Source: Qipengyuania vesicularis
GTDB taxonomy: Bacteria; Pseudomonadota; Alphaproteobacteria; Sphingomonadales; Sphingomonadaceae
Assembly (NCBI RefSeq): GCF_019711415.1
Contig: NZ_JAIGNJ010000004.1
Span: forward strand, 234,703-298,702
Direction of reading: 5' to 3'
Length of the DNA: 64,000 nucleotides
This document shows, piece after piece, positions 26,732 to 35,060 of this stretch. A program made the position numbers and the translations under genes. The notes beneath the pieces are model-generated. The model did no database searches. It was not told where the DNA came from and worked only from the letters and a program-made list of their open reading frames with translations. Numbering within the stretch: the stretch's first letter is position 1; each line of letters begins with the position of its first letter.

Positions 26732-27514
26732 TCAGGTCCGGATTGCCGGATCGGGATTGTCGTTCCACCACGCCACATCGCTGAACGGCCTCAGGTCGAG
26801 CTCGTGCGTCCAGCAGTTCCGCGGCTGCTGCGCGAGATGCCAGAACGTGTCTGCAATCGCCGTGGGATCCAGCACGCCGTCCTCGCCCTTCGACTCCTTG
26901 TAGGCCTCGAACTTGTCACCCAGCAGCTTGCCCAGCGTATCGGGCGCATCGACCGACCCATCGACCACCACGTGCGCGACATGGACGCCTTGCGGCCCGA
27001 ACTCCGCATTGAGCGTCTGGCACAACATGCGCCTGCCACCCATCGCCGCGGCATGGCTGTGCTGTCCGGCATTACCGCGCATCGCGGCGGTGGCAGAGGT
27101 GACCAGGATCGTGCCGCGCCCGCGCTCGACCATGCGCGGGGTGACTGCGTGGGCGAGACGGAACAAGCCGTAGCAGCCTAGCCGCCAGCCCAGCTCGAAG
27201 GTCCGGTGCGGCGTATCGGCGAGATCGCGGTTCCCGATCTGCGCGCCGAGATTATAGAGTACGGTGTCGATGGGCCCGATCTCGTTTTCGGTGCGCTCGA
27301 CCAGCTCCTCGATCGTGCCGTCCGCAGCCGCGTCGAGCAGCGTGCCCGAGGCCTTTCCGCCCGCATCCCCGATTGCGGTGACCAGCTTGGCCAACCCGTC
27401 TTCGTCGGCGCGCCGCGCCAGCACCGCGTGGTAGCCTCCCGCAGCGAACCGCGCCGCCGCATGCCCCCCGATGCCGGCACCTGCACCGATCACGAGGAAT
27501 ACCTTCTGTGCCAT
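26732..27514 (-). CDS. Degenerate SDR-fold protein lacking the Tyr-x-x-x-Lys pair
   Basis: A 260-residue Rossmann SDR beginning MAQKVFLVIGAGAGIGGHAAARF; the ATG at 27514 has GAGGAG four bases upstream. The cofactor motif is intact, and NLGAQIG stands in for NNAG. The usual catalytic Tyr-x-x-x-Lys region reads GQHSHAAAMGG, with His and Gly in its place. The C-terminal part (ELDLRPFSDVAWW) is family-specific. It is the last gene of a minus-strand run with the ATP-grasp gene upstream. A non-catalytic or altered chemistry is likely. Confidence 0.85.
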   Translation of the reverse strand: MAQKVFLVIGAGAGIGGHAAARFAAGGYHAVLARRADEDGLAKLVTAIGDAGGKASGTLLDAAADGTIEELVERTENEIGPIDTVLYNLGAQIGNRDLADTPHRTFELGWRLGCYGLFRLAHAVTPRMVERGRGTILVTSATAAMRGNAGQHSHAAAMGGRRMLCQTLNAEFGPQGVHVAHVVVDGSVDAPDTLGKLLGDKFEAYKESKGEDGVLDPTAIADTFWHLAQQPRNCWTHELDLRPFSDVAWWNDNPDPAIRT

Positions 27515-27524
27515 CAGCTCCTCC

Positions 27525-28409
27525 CTAGATGCGGGCAAGGATAGCGCTGGCCAGCCGTTTGCCCAAATCGGGTCCTTGCTCGGGATAGAGGTAGGGCTCG
27601 ATCGCTTCGGCCTCCATCACCGCAAGTTCCCCGGTGGGCAGGCGCGCCATGTCGATGCGGCAATAAAGCAAGTCGTCGAAGGGGAGGGCTGCAACCACCG
27701 CCTCGGCACGCGCGAGATCTTCGGGCGTGGGCGAGTAATCGCTCTCCGTGCCCCCATAGAGAGACTGGATGCGATATTCGCCTTCGGCAGCGCGCTTGAG
27801 GACACCGTGGCTGAAATCGCCATCGACGAAGAGGAAGGTGTATTCCCCCTCTTCGACCACGCTCGGAAGGAAGGGTTGCACCATGCAGGGGCGGCCCATC
27901 TTCCAGCCGTCCTCGGGAAGCGCGTTGCGCGCGAAGCTGTGCTGGCCGAGCCCGCCTGCGCCGACCTGCCGCTTTACCACCACTCGATCGACACCGAATT
28001 GGTCCATCGCCGCGAGCACGTCGCGCGGTCCGGCATCGTCAAGCCACAAGGTCGGCACGACGGTGGCGCCGCGCCGCTCCAGCTCGCGCAGGTAACGCTT
28101 CTCGGCATTCCACCGCACGACCGGTGGAGGATTGCAGACAGCGATGTCTTGGGCTTCCAGTTCCTCGAGCCTCGACACGAATTCGCGCGGATGGTCCTGG
28201 TAATCCCAGGCCGTGCCGAGCAGGACCAGCGTCAGCCCGTCGAAATCCTCCAGCGGCGCGCGCCAGTCGATCTCGACCAGCTCCAGCCCGGCTTCCGCAA
28301 AGGCCGGACGCAGCGCGCCGACTTCGATATCGTGCTCGAACGCATCACCCCGCCGAGGACCATCCCCCGGCAGAGTGTCGGCGCAGGCGAGGAAGCCTAT
28401 TCGGGTCAG
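27525..28409 (-). CDS. ATP-grasp family protein, probable CTG start
   Basis: A 294-residue protein if it starts at CTG 28409. The core has NAEKRYLRELERRG, DRVVVKRQVGAGGLG (ATP-binding Lys), PSVVEEGEYTFLFVDG and YCRIDMARLPTGELAVMEAEAIEP (metal-binding end), as in RimK/glutathione-synthase-like ligases. The first ATG/GTG/TTG is a GTG at 28178, but conserved N-terminal sequence (LTRIGFLACADTLPG, LLGTAWDYQDHPREFV) extends 77 codons beyond it, back to a CTG that overlaps the preceding gene's TGA as CTGA. Substrate unknown. Ends 11 bases before the SDR start. Confidence 0.82.
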   Translation of the reverse strand: MTRIGFLACADTLPGDGPRRGDAFEHDIEVGALRPAFAEAGLELVEIDWRAPLEDFDGLTLVLLGTAWDYQDHPREFVSRLEELEAQDIAVCNPPPVVRWNAEKRYLRELERRGATVVPTLWLDDAGPRDVLAAMDQFGVDRVVVKRQVGAGGLGQHSFARNALPEDGWKMGRPCMVQPFLPSVVEEGEYTFLFVDGDFSHGVLKRAAEGEYRIQSLYGGTESDYSPTPEDLARAEAVVAALPFDDLLYCRIDMARLPTGELAVMEAEAIEPYLYPEQGPDLGKRLASAILARI

Positions 28410-29719
28410 ACCGCCTCCAGCGCCTGTTCGAAGTCGGCGATCAAATCGTCCGGGTCCTCGATGCCGATCGAGATGCGTACGAGGTTATCCGATATGCCCA
28501 GTTCCGCGCGGCGACCTTCGGCGACCGAGAGGTGGGTCATCGAAGCCGGATGGCTGGCGAGCGTTTCGGTGCCGCCGAGGCTGACCGCGAGCTTGGCGAT
28601 CTTGAGCGCGTCGAGGAAGCGGAAGCATTCCGCCTCGCCGCCCTTCAAGAGCAGCGAGAAAGTGCTGCCTGCGCCCTTGCAGTGGCGGTCATAGATGTCC
28701 TGCTGGCGAGCATCCTTGATCATGCCGAGATAGCCGAGGCCTTCGACCTTCGGGTGCTTGGCGAGATATTCGCAGACCTTCTCCGCATTCTCGCCGGCGC
28801 GCTGCATACGCAGTTCGACGGTCTCGAGGCTGCGGCACAGCATCCAGGCGGTGTTCGGGTCGCAGATGCCGCCCATCGTGTTGCGGAGCATGCGGATGGC
28901 GTCAATGAAGCGCTTCTTGCCCGAGACGCTGCCCGCCACGAGGTCCGAGTGGCCGCCGACATATTTGGTCAAGGAGTAGACCACGAGATCTGCGCCGTGA
29001 TCGAGCGGACGCTGCCACAGCGGGCCGAGGAAGGTGTTGTCGATCGCGATCGAGCACTTGTCGGGGTCGAAATGCGCATCGCGCGCTTCCTTCACCGCCT
29101 CGATGTCGACCAGCGCGTTGGTCGGATTGCCCGGGCTTTCGAGGTAGATCATCGGCACTTCGCCGCCCTGTTCCTCGGCAAGCTTCTTGGCACGCGTCAT
29201 CACCTCGTCGAGCTGCTCGCGGCTGGCGCCGGCGGGAAAATCGATGAAGGTCACGCCGTATTTCGCCATGGTCTTGGCGATGAAGCCTTCCGAAGCTGCG
29301 TAGAGCGGGCCGGAGTGCACGATCACATCGCCCGCCTTGCAGGCCGCCAGCAGCAACACTGCAATCGCGGTCATACCGCTGGAGAAGGAGAGCGCCTCTT
29401 CTGCGCCGTCCCATACGGCAAGGCGGTCTTCGAGGATTTCCTGGTTCGGCGCGTTGAAGCGCGAATAGACGAGGCCGTCCGCGCCGCCCGGACGCTTGCC
29501 GGTGATGCCTTCGAAGTGGCGCTTGCCATCGGCTGCGCTGGGGAAAGCGAAGGTCGAGGTGAGGAAGATCGGCGCCTTCAGGCTGCCTTCCGAAAGCGTC
29601 GGGTCGAAGCCGTGACCCATCATCAGCGTGCTGGGCTTCAGTTCGCGTCCCTTGATCTTTGGGATTTCGCGCTTGGGGGCCATGCGAGGGCTGGTGGGAT
29701 CGATAGTCTTGTCGCTCAT
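28406..29719 (-). CDS. Cystathionine gamma-synthase family PLP enzyme
   Basis: A 437-residue Cys/Met-metabolism PLP enzyme (fold type I), acting as a cystathionine gamma-synthase or a gamma-lyase. Features: FSSGMTAIAVLLLAACKAGD, LESPGNPTN, AIDNTFLGPLWQRPLDHGAD, and the Schiff-base Lys in YSLTKYVGGHSD. The start is ATG 29719; a longer frame upstream is not supported. Its leader has competing hairpins. The stop overlaps the CTG start of the ATP-grasp gene. The exact reaction cannot be read from motifs. Confidence 0.9.
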   Translation of the reverse strand: MSDKTIDPTSPRMAPKREIPKIKGRELKPSTLMMGHGFDPTLSEGSLKAPIFLTSTFAFPSAADGKRHFEGITGKRPGGADGLVYSRFNAPNQEILEDRLAVWDGAEEALSFSSGMTAIAVLLLAACKAGDVIVHSGPLYAASEGFIAKTMAKYGVTFIDFPAGASREQLDEVMTRAKKLAEEQGGEVPMIYLESPGNPTNALVDIEAVKEARDAHFDPDKCSIAIDNTFLGPLWQRPLDHGADLVVYSLTKYVGGHSDLVAGSVSGKKRFIDAIRMLRNTMGGICDPNTAWMLCRSLETVELRMQRAGENAEKVCEYLAKHPKVEGLGYLGMIKDARQQDIYDRHCKGAGSTFSLLLKGGEAECFRFLDALKIAKLAVSLGGTETLASHPASMTHLSVAEGRRAELGISDNLVRISIGIEDPDDLIADFEQALEAV

Positions 29720-29815
29720 CGCGGGAGCATCCTTCCTAAGGTCATGCTCCCAGGAAGGCGGGAGCCGATTGGCCGAACGGGGCACCCGCTCCTAACCTCC
29801 GCAGGAACGCCTCTC
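29720..29815 (-). promoter_or_regulatory. Structured 5' leader with competing hairpins and nine-codon ORF
   Basis: Read on the minus strand, three mutually exclusive helices use the same sequence: GGAGC/GCTCC (29788-29792 with 29761-29765), GCTCCC/GGGAGC (29760-29765 with 29746-29751), and GGGAGCAT/ATGCTCCC (29744-29751 with 29723-29730). The last sits just before the start codon and holds the AGGAAGG ribosome site in its loop. A nine-codon ORF (MTLGRMLPR, 29745-29716) ends in TGA overlapping the gene's ATG. This suggests translational or riboswitch-like control of the methionine-pathway enzyme. No known riboswitch consensus was recognised. Confidence 0.5.
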
Positions 29816-30113
29816 CGCCGCATGGCCGATATGCGCTGCTCCATATGCTTGTCCGAAGTTGGTTTCAACTGCGACGATCCCGACAGGATGGAACAGATGG
29901 AACACGGTCTTGGGAGAGAATTCCCAAGCGTCGGGTTTCGGTCGATTTTCGCTAGGTGTGGGGCCGATAAGCGCGTCATACCTCGGCTGGTAGCTGCTCG
30001 CGCCCGGGTAGGAAAACGGGCCGCGCAGTTGCCATCACCGATTTGGGCGATTCCTTCCAAGCTGTGATCCGGTCCAGCCTGATATGTTCGCGTCCCAGTC
30101 GAAGGAGGCGACA
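29816..30113. other. Gap between the leader and the NucA-type nuclease gene
   Basis: About 300 bases. A plus-strand open frame at 29822-30067 has scattered Cys residues (MRCSICLSEV) but no ribosome site, no family and mixed codon use, so I do not call it. The divergent promoters of the nuclease gene and the cystathionine gamma-synthase-family gene must lie here. AAGGAGG at 30102-30108 is the nuclease ribosome site. Confidence 0.5.
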
Positions 30114-30857
30114 ATGGATGATCCTTTCCAGATGCAGCGGGAGCTTCGCTACGGTGCTCCGGTGTGCGACCAGATCCTGACCGGGCGTCATTTCACGATC
30201 GGCTATTCCTGGTATTTCCGACAGGCGAAGTGGACGCTCGAAATCGTCAATCGCGATCGCGATCTGGTCAACGATTTTGCAGGTATTCAGCGATTGAACA
30301 ATTTCCGCGCCGACACCCGTATTCCAAAGCGATTCCGAGCGGGGCTGAAAGCCTATGTGGGTAGCGGATTCGACCGCGGGCATCTGGTCGCGAGCGCCAA
30401 TCAGGACCTGCAGAACATCCAGAACAGCGAGACCTTCCTGCTTTCGAACATGTCGCCGCAGCACCCGCAATTCAATCGCGGCATCTGGCGCAAACTTGAG
30501 CTCGCTATTCGCGATCTCGACGCCCAGACCTCGATCTTCGAGACCTACGTGCTGACCTGCCCTGTCTTCTATTTCGGAGAAGAGGTCGAGCGGATTGGCG
30601 AAAATCAGGAAGATTTCGGCATCAGCGTGCCGGTACCCCATGCTTTCATGAAAAGCGTGCTGGCAGAGGACAAGCGAGGCAAGCTCAAGCTGTGGACGTT
30701 CGAGATCCCCAATGCACCGCAAACGGCATCGTTGGAGAGCTTTCTGGTCAAGACCTACGACGCCGAACAGATCGTGGGTGGGCGTTTCTGGGACCGGATT
30801 GCGGGCGGCGATCTTCACCGCGACAAGTCACGCACGCGAAAGATGTGGACTAGCTGA
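30114..30857 (+). CDS. DNA/RNA non-specific endonuclease (NucA family), no signal peptide
   Basis: A 247-residue beta-beta-alpha-metal endonuclease. The active-site motif is GFDRGHLVASAN with the general-base His, followed by LLSNMSPQHPQFNRGIWRKLE, the metal-binding Asn and helix of the family. The ATG at 30114 has GAAGGAGG five bases upstream; the N-terminus (MDDPFQMQRELRYG) is hydrophilic with no signal peptide, unlike most members, which are secreted. No immunity or inhibitor gene is adjacent. Its role may be degradation of imported DNA, cell death or defence; none is shown. Confidence 0.9.
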   Translation: MDDPFQMQRELRYGAPVCDQILTGRHFTIGYSWYFRQAKWTLEIVNRDRDLVNDFAGIQRLNNFRADTRIPKRFRAGLKAYVGSGFDRGHLVASANQDLQNIQNSETFLLSNMSPQHPQFNRGIWRKLELAIRDLDAQTSIFETYVLTCPVFYFGEEVERIGENQEDFGISVPVPHAFMKSVLAEDKRGKLKLWTFEIPNAPQTASLESFLVKTYDAEQIVGGRFWDRIAGGDLHRDKSRTRKMWTS

Positions 30858-30866
30858 GCCGCGCGG

Positions 30867-32276
30867 TCAGACCAGCGCTGCTATTCCCCAGACTACTCCG
30901 ACGATCATCAGTATCCCGATCAGGTCGAGCAGGATGCCCGCTTTCACCATGCGCTCGATCCGGATGCGGCCGGTCGCCCAGGCGATGGCGTTGGGGCCGG
31001 TGCCGGCAGGCAACATGAAGCCCCAGCTCGCGGCAAGCGCGGCAGGCATCGCGAGCAGTACCGGATCGACACCGAGCGCCACCACAAGTGCGGCGACTAC
31101 GGGAATGATCGCGCTGGCCGTGGCGACATTGCTGGCGAACTCGGTGATCAGGACAACCATCGCCACCACCGCAATCGCGACGAGCACCAGCGGCCAGACC
31201 TCCAGCGGCAGCAGCGCATTGCCGAGCCATTCGGCCAGCCCGCTCGCGCCCATTCCGGCGGCCAGCGCCAGTCCGCCGCCGAACATCATGATCACCCCCC
31301 AGGGCGCACGGTCTGCCTCTTTCCAGACGAGCAGCGGGCGGCCGGTTCCATCAGGCAGCAGGAACAGCGCGAGGCTGGCGATGATCGCGATGGTGCCATC
31401 GGTCCACGAGCCTTCGGGCAGGTAAGGCGCGACCAGCAGGCGGGTCATCCAGGCGAGAAAGGTGATGGCTACCACCGCCAGCAAGCGCCGTTCGGCGGTG
31501 CCCATGGGGGTCTCGTCGACGATGGCTGCTCGGGCCGCCCCGACATCGAATGGGTGCGATGCGACCTTTTGCACGCGGGAGATGATCACAGCGGCGAGAG
31601 GAACGCCGAGAATGACGATGGGAAGGCCGTAAAACGCCCATTCGGCAAAGCTGATCCGCGCGCCGATCATCGTATCGAGGAGGCCAACCGCGATGGCATT
31701 GGTGGGTGATCCCACCAGCGTACCGAGCCCGCCGATGCTTGCGGCAAAGGCGATGCCCATGGGCAGGGCGCCCGCAAGGCCTTCGCGTTCCTCGGCCCCC
31801 AGCCCGCCGCCAGCCAGCACGGCAAGCGCCATCGGCATCATGATGAGCGCAGTCGAGGTGTTCGAAATCAGCATCGAGAGGATCGCCGCTGCGATCATGA
31901 AGGCGAGCAGCAATCCGGCCTGCCCGCCGCGCCCGCCCACGGCGTTGAGAATGGCAAGCGCGAGCCGCTTGTGAAGCCCGGTCCGCTCGATCGCGAGCGC
32001 AATGAAGGCTCCGCCCAGGAGCAGGAACAGGATCGGCGAGTAATAGGCGCTCGCCGTTTCGCGTGCCGTCATAACGCCGGCAAAGGGCAGGACGAGGAAT
32101 GGCATCAGCGCGGTGGCGGTGAGCGGCAGAGCCTCGGTCATCCACCAGGCGGCCATCAACACCACGAGACCGGCCACGATCATCGCCTCGCGGCTCATAC
32201 CAATGGGTGTGGGGAGGACGATCGAAGCCGCCAGCGCCGCCGCGCCGAGCGCAAGGCCGATTGTCCTGGCAGTCAT
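30867..32276 (-). CDS. SLC13/DASS family permease (sodium:dicarboxylate or sulfate type)
   Basis: A 469-residue, approximately 12-span inner-membrane transporter. The signature hairpins appear as SNTSTALIMMPMALAV (about residues 150-165) and ITEFASNVATASAIIPVVAAL (about 390-410), the two SNT-like sodium and substrate sites. The ATG at 32276 has GGGAG upstream and is preferred to one 11 codons earlier. Converges on the nuclease gene with a 9-base gap. Substrate is not determined. Confidence 0.92.
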   Translation of the reverse strand: MTARTIGLALGAAALAASIVLPTPIGMSREAMIVAGLVVLMAAWWMTEALPLTATALMPFLVLPFAGVMTARETASAYYSPILFLLLGGAFIALAIERTGLHKRLALAILNAVGGRGGQAGLLLAFMIAAAILSMLISNTSTALIMMPMALAVLAGGGLGAEEREGLAGALPMGIAFAASIGGLGTLVGSPTNAIAVGLLDTMIGARISFAEWAFYGLPIVILGVPLAAVIISRVQKVASHPFDVGAARAAIVDETPMGTAERRLLAVVAITFLAWMTRLLVAPYLPEGSWTDGTIAIIASLALFLLPDGTGRPLLVWKEADRAPWGVIMMFGGGLALAAGMGASGLAEWLGNALLPLEVWPLVLVAIAVVAMVVLITEFASNVATASAIIPVVAALVVALGVDPVLLAMPAALAASWGFMLPAGTGPNAIAWATGRIRIERMVKAGILLDLIGILMIVGVVWGIAALV

Positions 32277-32398
32277 CGTCCACTCCCCATGATCGCTTGC
32301 TGCTATCAAGCCGGAATTGCCAAGGCAATCATGCTGCTTGCCGAGGAGCGGGCCATCACGCTAATCAACCGCTCACCAACAGGCTGGGGAGACTGACA

Positions 32399-34336
32399 AT
32401 GAAATCTTATCTGGGACAACTGGCGGCTGTATCGCTGATGGCGATCGCCCTCGGGGGCTGCGCGCATACGCCATATGAGGAACCGGTAGCTGCTGTCGAA
32501 GCACCGGTAACCAAGACCTATACGGCGGAGCAGTTCTTCCAGTCGACTTCTTATTCGGTCGGCTCCCCGGCAGGTTTCAATTTCTCGCCGGACGGCAGCC
32601 ACATTCTCATCAACAGCGATGCAAGCGGTGTGTTCAATGCCTACGTCCTGCCGGTAGGGGGCGGAGATCCGGTCGCGCTGACCACTTCGGGCGACAACGC
32701 GACCTTCGGCGCCAGCTTCTTCCCCAATGACGGGCGGCTGCTCTACACCGCAGACAAGGGCGGCGACGAACTCAACCATCTGTTCGTTCGCGGCGAGGAT
32801 GGTTCGGTTCGCGACCTGACGCCGGGTGACAAAGTCAAGGCGTCCTTCGCCGGGTGGAGCGGGGACGGGGACACCTTCTACGTCACGACCAACGAGCGCG
32901 ATCCGGCGGCCTTCGACCTCTACGCCTATGATGCCGACACTTACGAGCGCAGCCGGGTCTTCACCAATGAAGGCGCATTCTCGGTCGATGCCATTTCCGA
33001 CGACGGTCGTTGGGTCGCCTTGTCCAAGGCAATCTCGAGTGCCGACAGCGATCTCTACATCGTTGACCTGGAAAGCGACGATCCGCAGCCCGTGCTCATT
33101 ACCGAGCACGAGGGCAATATCAGCCACGGCATCTACACCTTCACGCGCGAGAACGATGCGCTGATCTATGCCACCAACGAGCATGGCGAATTCAACGAGG
33201 CTTGGCGATACGACCTCGCAAGCGGGGAGAAGAGCCGTGTGATCGAGGAAGACTGGGACGTCTCCTTCGTGCAGTATTCGCCGAGCGGCCGCTATCGCAT
33301 CAGCGCGGTCAACGAAGATGCGCTGACCGCGCTCACCATCCTCGATACGCTGACCGACAGGGAAATGACGCTGGATGGCGTTCCCGAAGGAAGCCTAGGC
33401 AGCATTCGTTTCGATCCCGAAGAAAGCCGGATTGCCTTCACTGTCACCTCCGACACCTCGCCGACCGATATCTATGTCGCCGACCTTGCCAGTGGCAGTG
33501 CCCGTCGGCTGACGACTGCGCTCAATCCGGCAATCGACGAGGATGATCTCGTCACGGCAACGGTCGCGCGCTTCGCCAGCTATGACGGGGTGGAGATCCC
33601 CGGCATCCTCTACCGTCCCAAGGGCGCAAGTGCTGAGAACCCGGCACCGATGGTGGTTTTCGTCCACGGTGGTCCGGGCGGACAGACCCGGCGTGGGTAC
33701 CGCGCTGCGATCCAGCACCTCGTGAACAATGGCTATGCGGTCTACGGCATCAACAATCGTGGATCGTCGGGCTACGGCAAGACCTTCTTCCATATGGACG
33801 ACAAGCGCCATGGCGATGTCGACCTGAAGGACGTGGTCGCCTCCAAGGATTTCCTCCAAGGCCTCGACTGGGTCGCCGACGACCGGATTGCAGTGATGGG
33901 CGGATCCTACGGGGGCTATATGACCGCCGCCGCACTCGCCTTCCATCCCGAGGTGTTCGATGCCGGGGTCAACATCTTCGGCGTGACCAACTGGGTCCGC
34001 ACGCTGGAATCGATCCCGCCGTGGTGGGGGTCGTTCCGCGACGCGCTGTTCGACGAGATGGGCGATCCCGCGACCGATGCGGAGCGTCATCGTGCGATCT
34101 CGCCGCTGTTCCATGCCGACAAGATCGTAAAGCCTATGCTCGTGGTGCAGGGCGCCAACGATCCGCGTGTGCTTCAGGTCGAGAGCGATGAGTTGGTCGA
34201 GGCCGTTCGGGCCAATGGGGTGCCGGTGGAATATGTGCTCTTCCCCGACGAAGGCCACGGTTTCCGCCGCAAGGAAAACCGCATCACCGCCTCGGAGGCC
34301 TATCTCAAGTTCCTCGACGAACACATCGGCCGCTAA
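32399..34336 (+). CDS. S9 family (prolyl oligopeptidase/acylaminoacyl type) peptidase, lipoprotein
   Basis: A 645-residue lipoprotein: signal peptide with lipobox ALGGC near residue 21. A beta-propeller N-terminal domain (SPDGSHILINSD and further blades) gates a C-terminal alpha/beta-hydrolase. The catalytic Ser is in GGSYGGYM (about residue 503), the Asp in NDPRVLQVES and the His in DEGHGFRRKEN. It hydrolyses peptides at the cell envelope. The ATG at 32399 starts the signal peptide. A bidirectional terminator separates it from infC. Confidence 0.93.
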   Translation: MKSYLGQLAAVSLMAIALGGCAHTPYEEPVAAVEAPVTKTYTAEQFFQSTSYSVGSPAGFNFSPDGSHILINSDASGVFNAYVLPVGGGDPVALTTSGDNATFGASFFPNDGRLLYTADKGGDELNHLFVRGEDGSVRDLTPGDKVKASFAGWSGDGDTFYVTTNERDPAAFDLYAYDADTYERSRVFTNEGAFSVDAISDDGRWVALSKAISSADSDLYIVDLESDDPQPVLITEHEGNISHGIYTFTRENDALIYATNEHGEFNEAWRYDLASGEKSRVIEEDWDVSFVQYSPSGRYRISAVNEDALTALTILDTLTDREMTLDGVPEGSLGSIRFDPEESRIAFTVTSDTSPTDIYVADLASGSARRLTTALNPAIDEDDLVTATVARFASYDGVEIPGILYRPKGASAENPAPMVVFVHGGPGGQTRRGYRAAIQHLVNNGYAVYGINNRGSSGYGKTFFHMDDKRHGDVDLKDVVASKDFLQGLDWVADDRIAVMGGSYGGYMTAAALAFHPEVFDAGVNIFGVTNWVRTLESIPPWWGSFRDALFDEMGDPATDAERHRAISPLFHADKIVKPMLVVQGANDPRVLQVESDELVEAVRANGVPVEYVLFPDEGHGFRRKENRITASEAYLKFLDEHIGR

Positions 34337-34350
34337 GGTCTGTGCAAACG

Positions 34351-34383
34351 AAAAGGGCGGTCCCTTGCGGGGCCGCCCTTTTT
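34351..34383. terminator. Bidirectional rho-independent terminator
   Basis: AAAAGGGCGG pairs with CCGCCCTTTT around a loop of 13 bases (TCCCTTGCGGGGC region). It lies between the convergent S9 peptidase gene and infC and carries a T run after the stem on both strands, so it can stop both transcripts. Confidence 0.9.
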
Positions 34384-34406
34384 CTTTGCCAGCTATCAGG
34401 GCGCGC

Positions 34407-34949
34407 TTATTTCGGCGCGAGCACCATCAGCATCTGGCGTCCTTCGAGACGCGGGAAGCTTTCCACCTTGGCGATTTCCTCCACGTCGTCGCGCACGCGG
34501 TTGAGCAGGTCCATGCCCAGCTGCTGGTGTGCCATTTCGCGGCCGCGGAAGCGCAGGGTGCACTTCACCTTGTCGCCATTTTCGATGAACTTCACGACAT
34601 TGCGCATCTTCACGTCATAGTCGTGCGTGTCGATGTTCGGGCGCATCTTGACCTCTTTGATGTCCTGGGTCTTCTGCGTCTTGCGCGCGAGGTTCGCCTT
34701 CTTCTGCGCCTCGTAACGATATTTGCCGACATCGAGGAACTTGCACACCGGCGGGTCTGCGTTGGGCGAGACTTCGACGAGGTTTAGGCCCAGTTCATTG
34801 GCCTGCTCGGTCGCTTCGCGGGTGTACATCACCCCCAGGTTTTCGCCTTCGTGATCGATCACGCGGACCTTGGGGACATTGATCATGTTATCGTAGCGCG
34901 GGCCGCTTTTCACGGGCATTTGCATGCTGCGCCGGGGTGGACGGGCTAT
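34407..34949 (-). CDS. infC: Translation initiation factor IF-3, probable ATA start
   Basis: IF-3 binds the 30S subunit and checks start-codon pairing. The core sequence is clear: [39 protein letters not shown] and the C-terminal [14 protein letters not shown] and [12 protein letters not shown]. The first ATG (34925) is 32 bases from the only good ribosome site, AGGAG at 34958-34962. An in-frame ATA at 34949 sits eight bases from it and adds ARPPRRS, so I prefer ATA. In E. coli a rare AUU start allows infC self-regulation; the same logic may apply. Confidence 0.9.
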   Translation of the reverse strand: MARPPRRSMQMPVKSGPRYDNMINVPKVRVIDHEGENLGVMYTREATEQANELGLNLVEVSPNADPPVCKFLDVGKYRYEAQKKANLARKTQKTQDIKEVKMRPNIDTHDYDVKMRNVVKFIENGDKVKCTLRFRGREMAHQQLGMDLLNRVRDDVEEIAKVESFPRLEGRQMLMVLAPK

Positions 34950-35060
34950 GGGGCAATCTCCTGATTCTGCCGTTTTGTGTGGTGGCTATGTAGGGAGAAA
35001 CGGGGGATTCCGGAAGAGCTAAGGACAGGTGTGAGGAATTTAGTCGGGTTACGCGATGTT

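Noticed and set aside
29740..29815. SAM-I, SAM-II or SAH riboswitch upstream of the cystathionine gamma-synthase-family gene
   Set aside because: None of their core consensus sequences was recognised; only unassigned competing stems are supported.
29822..30067. Plus-strand 81-residue frame starting MADMRCSICLSEV, with two Cys pairs
   Set aside because: No ribosome site, no family and a C-terminal half without protein-like composition; kept as noncoding.
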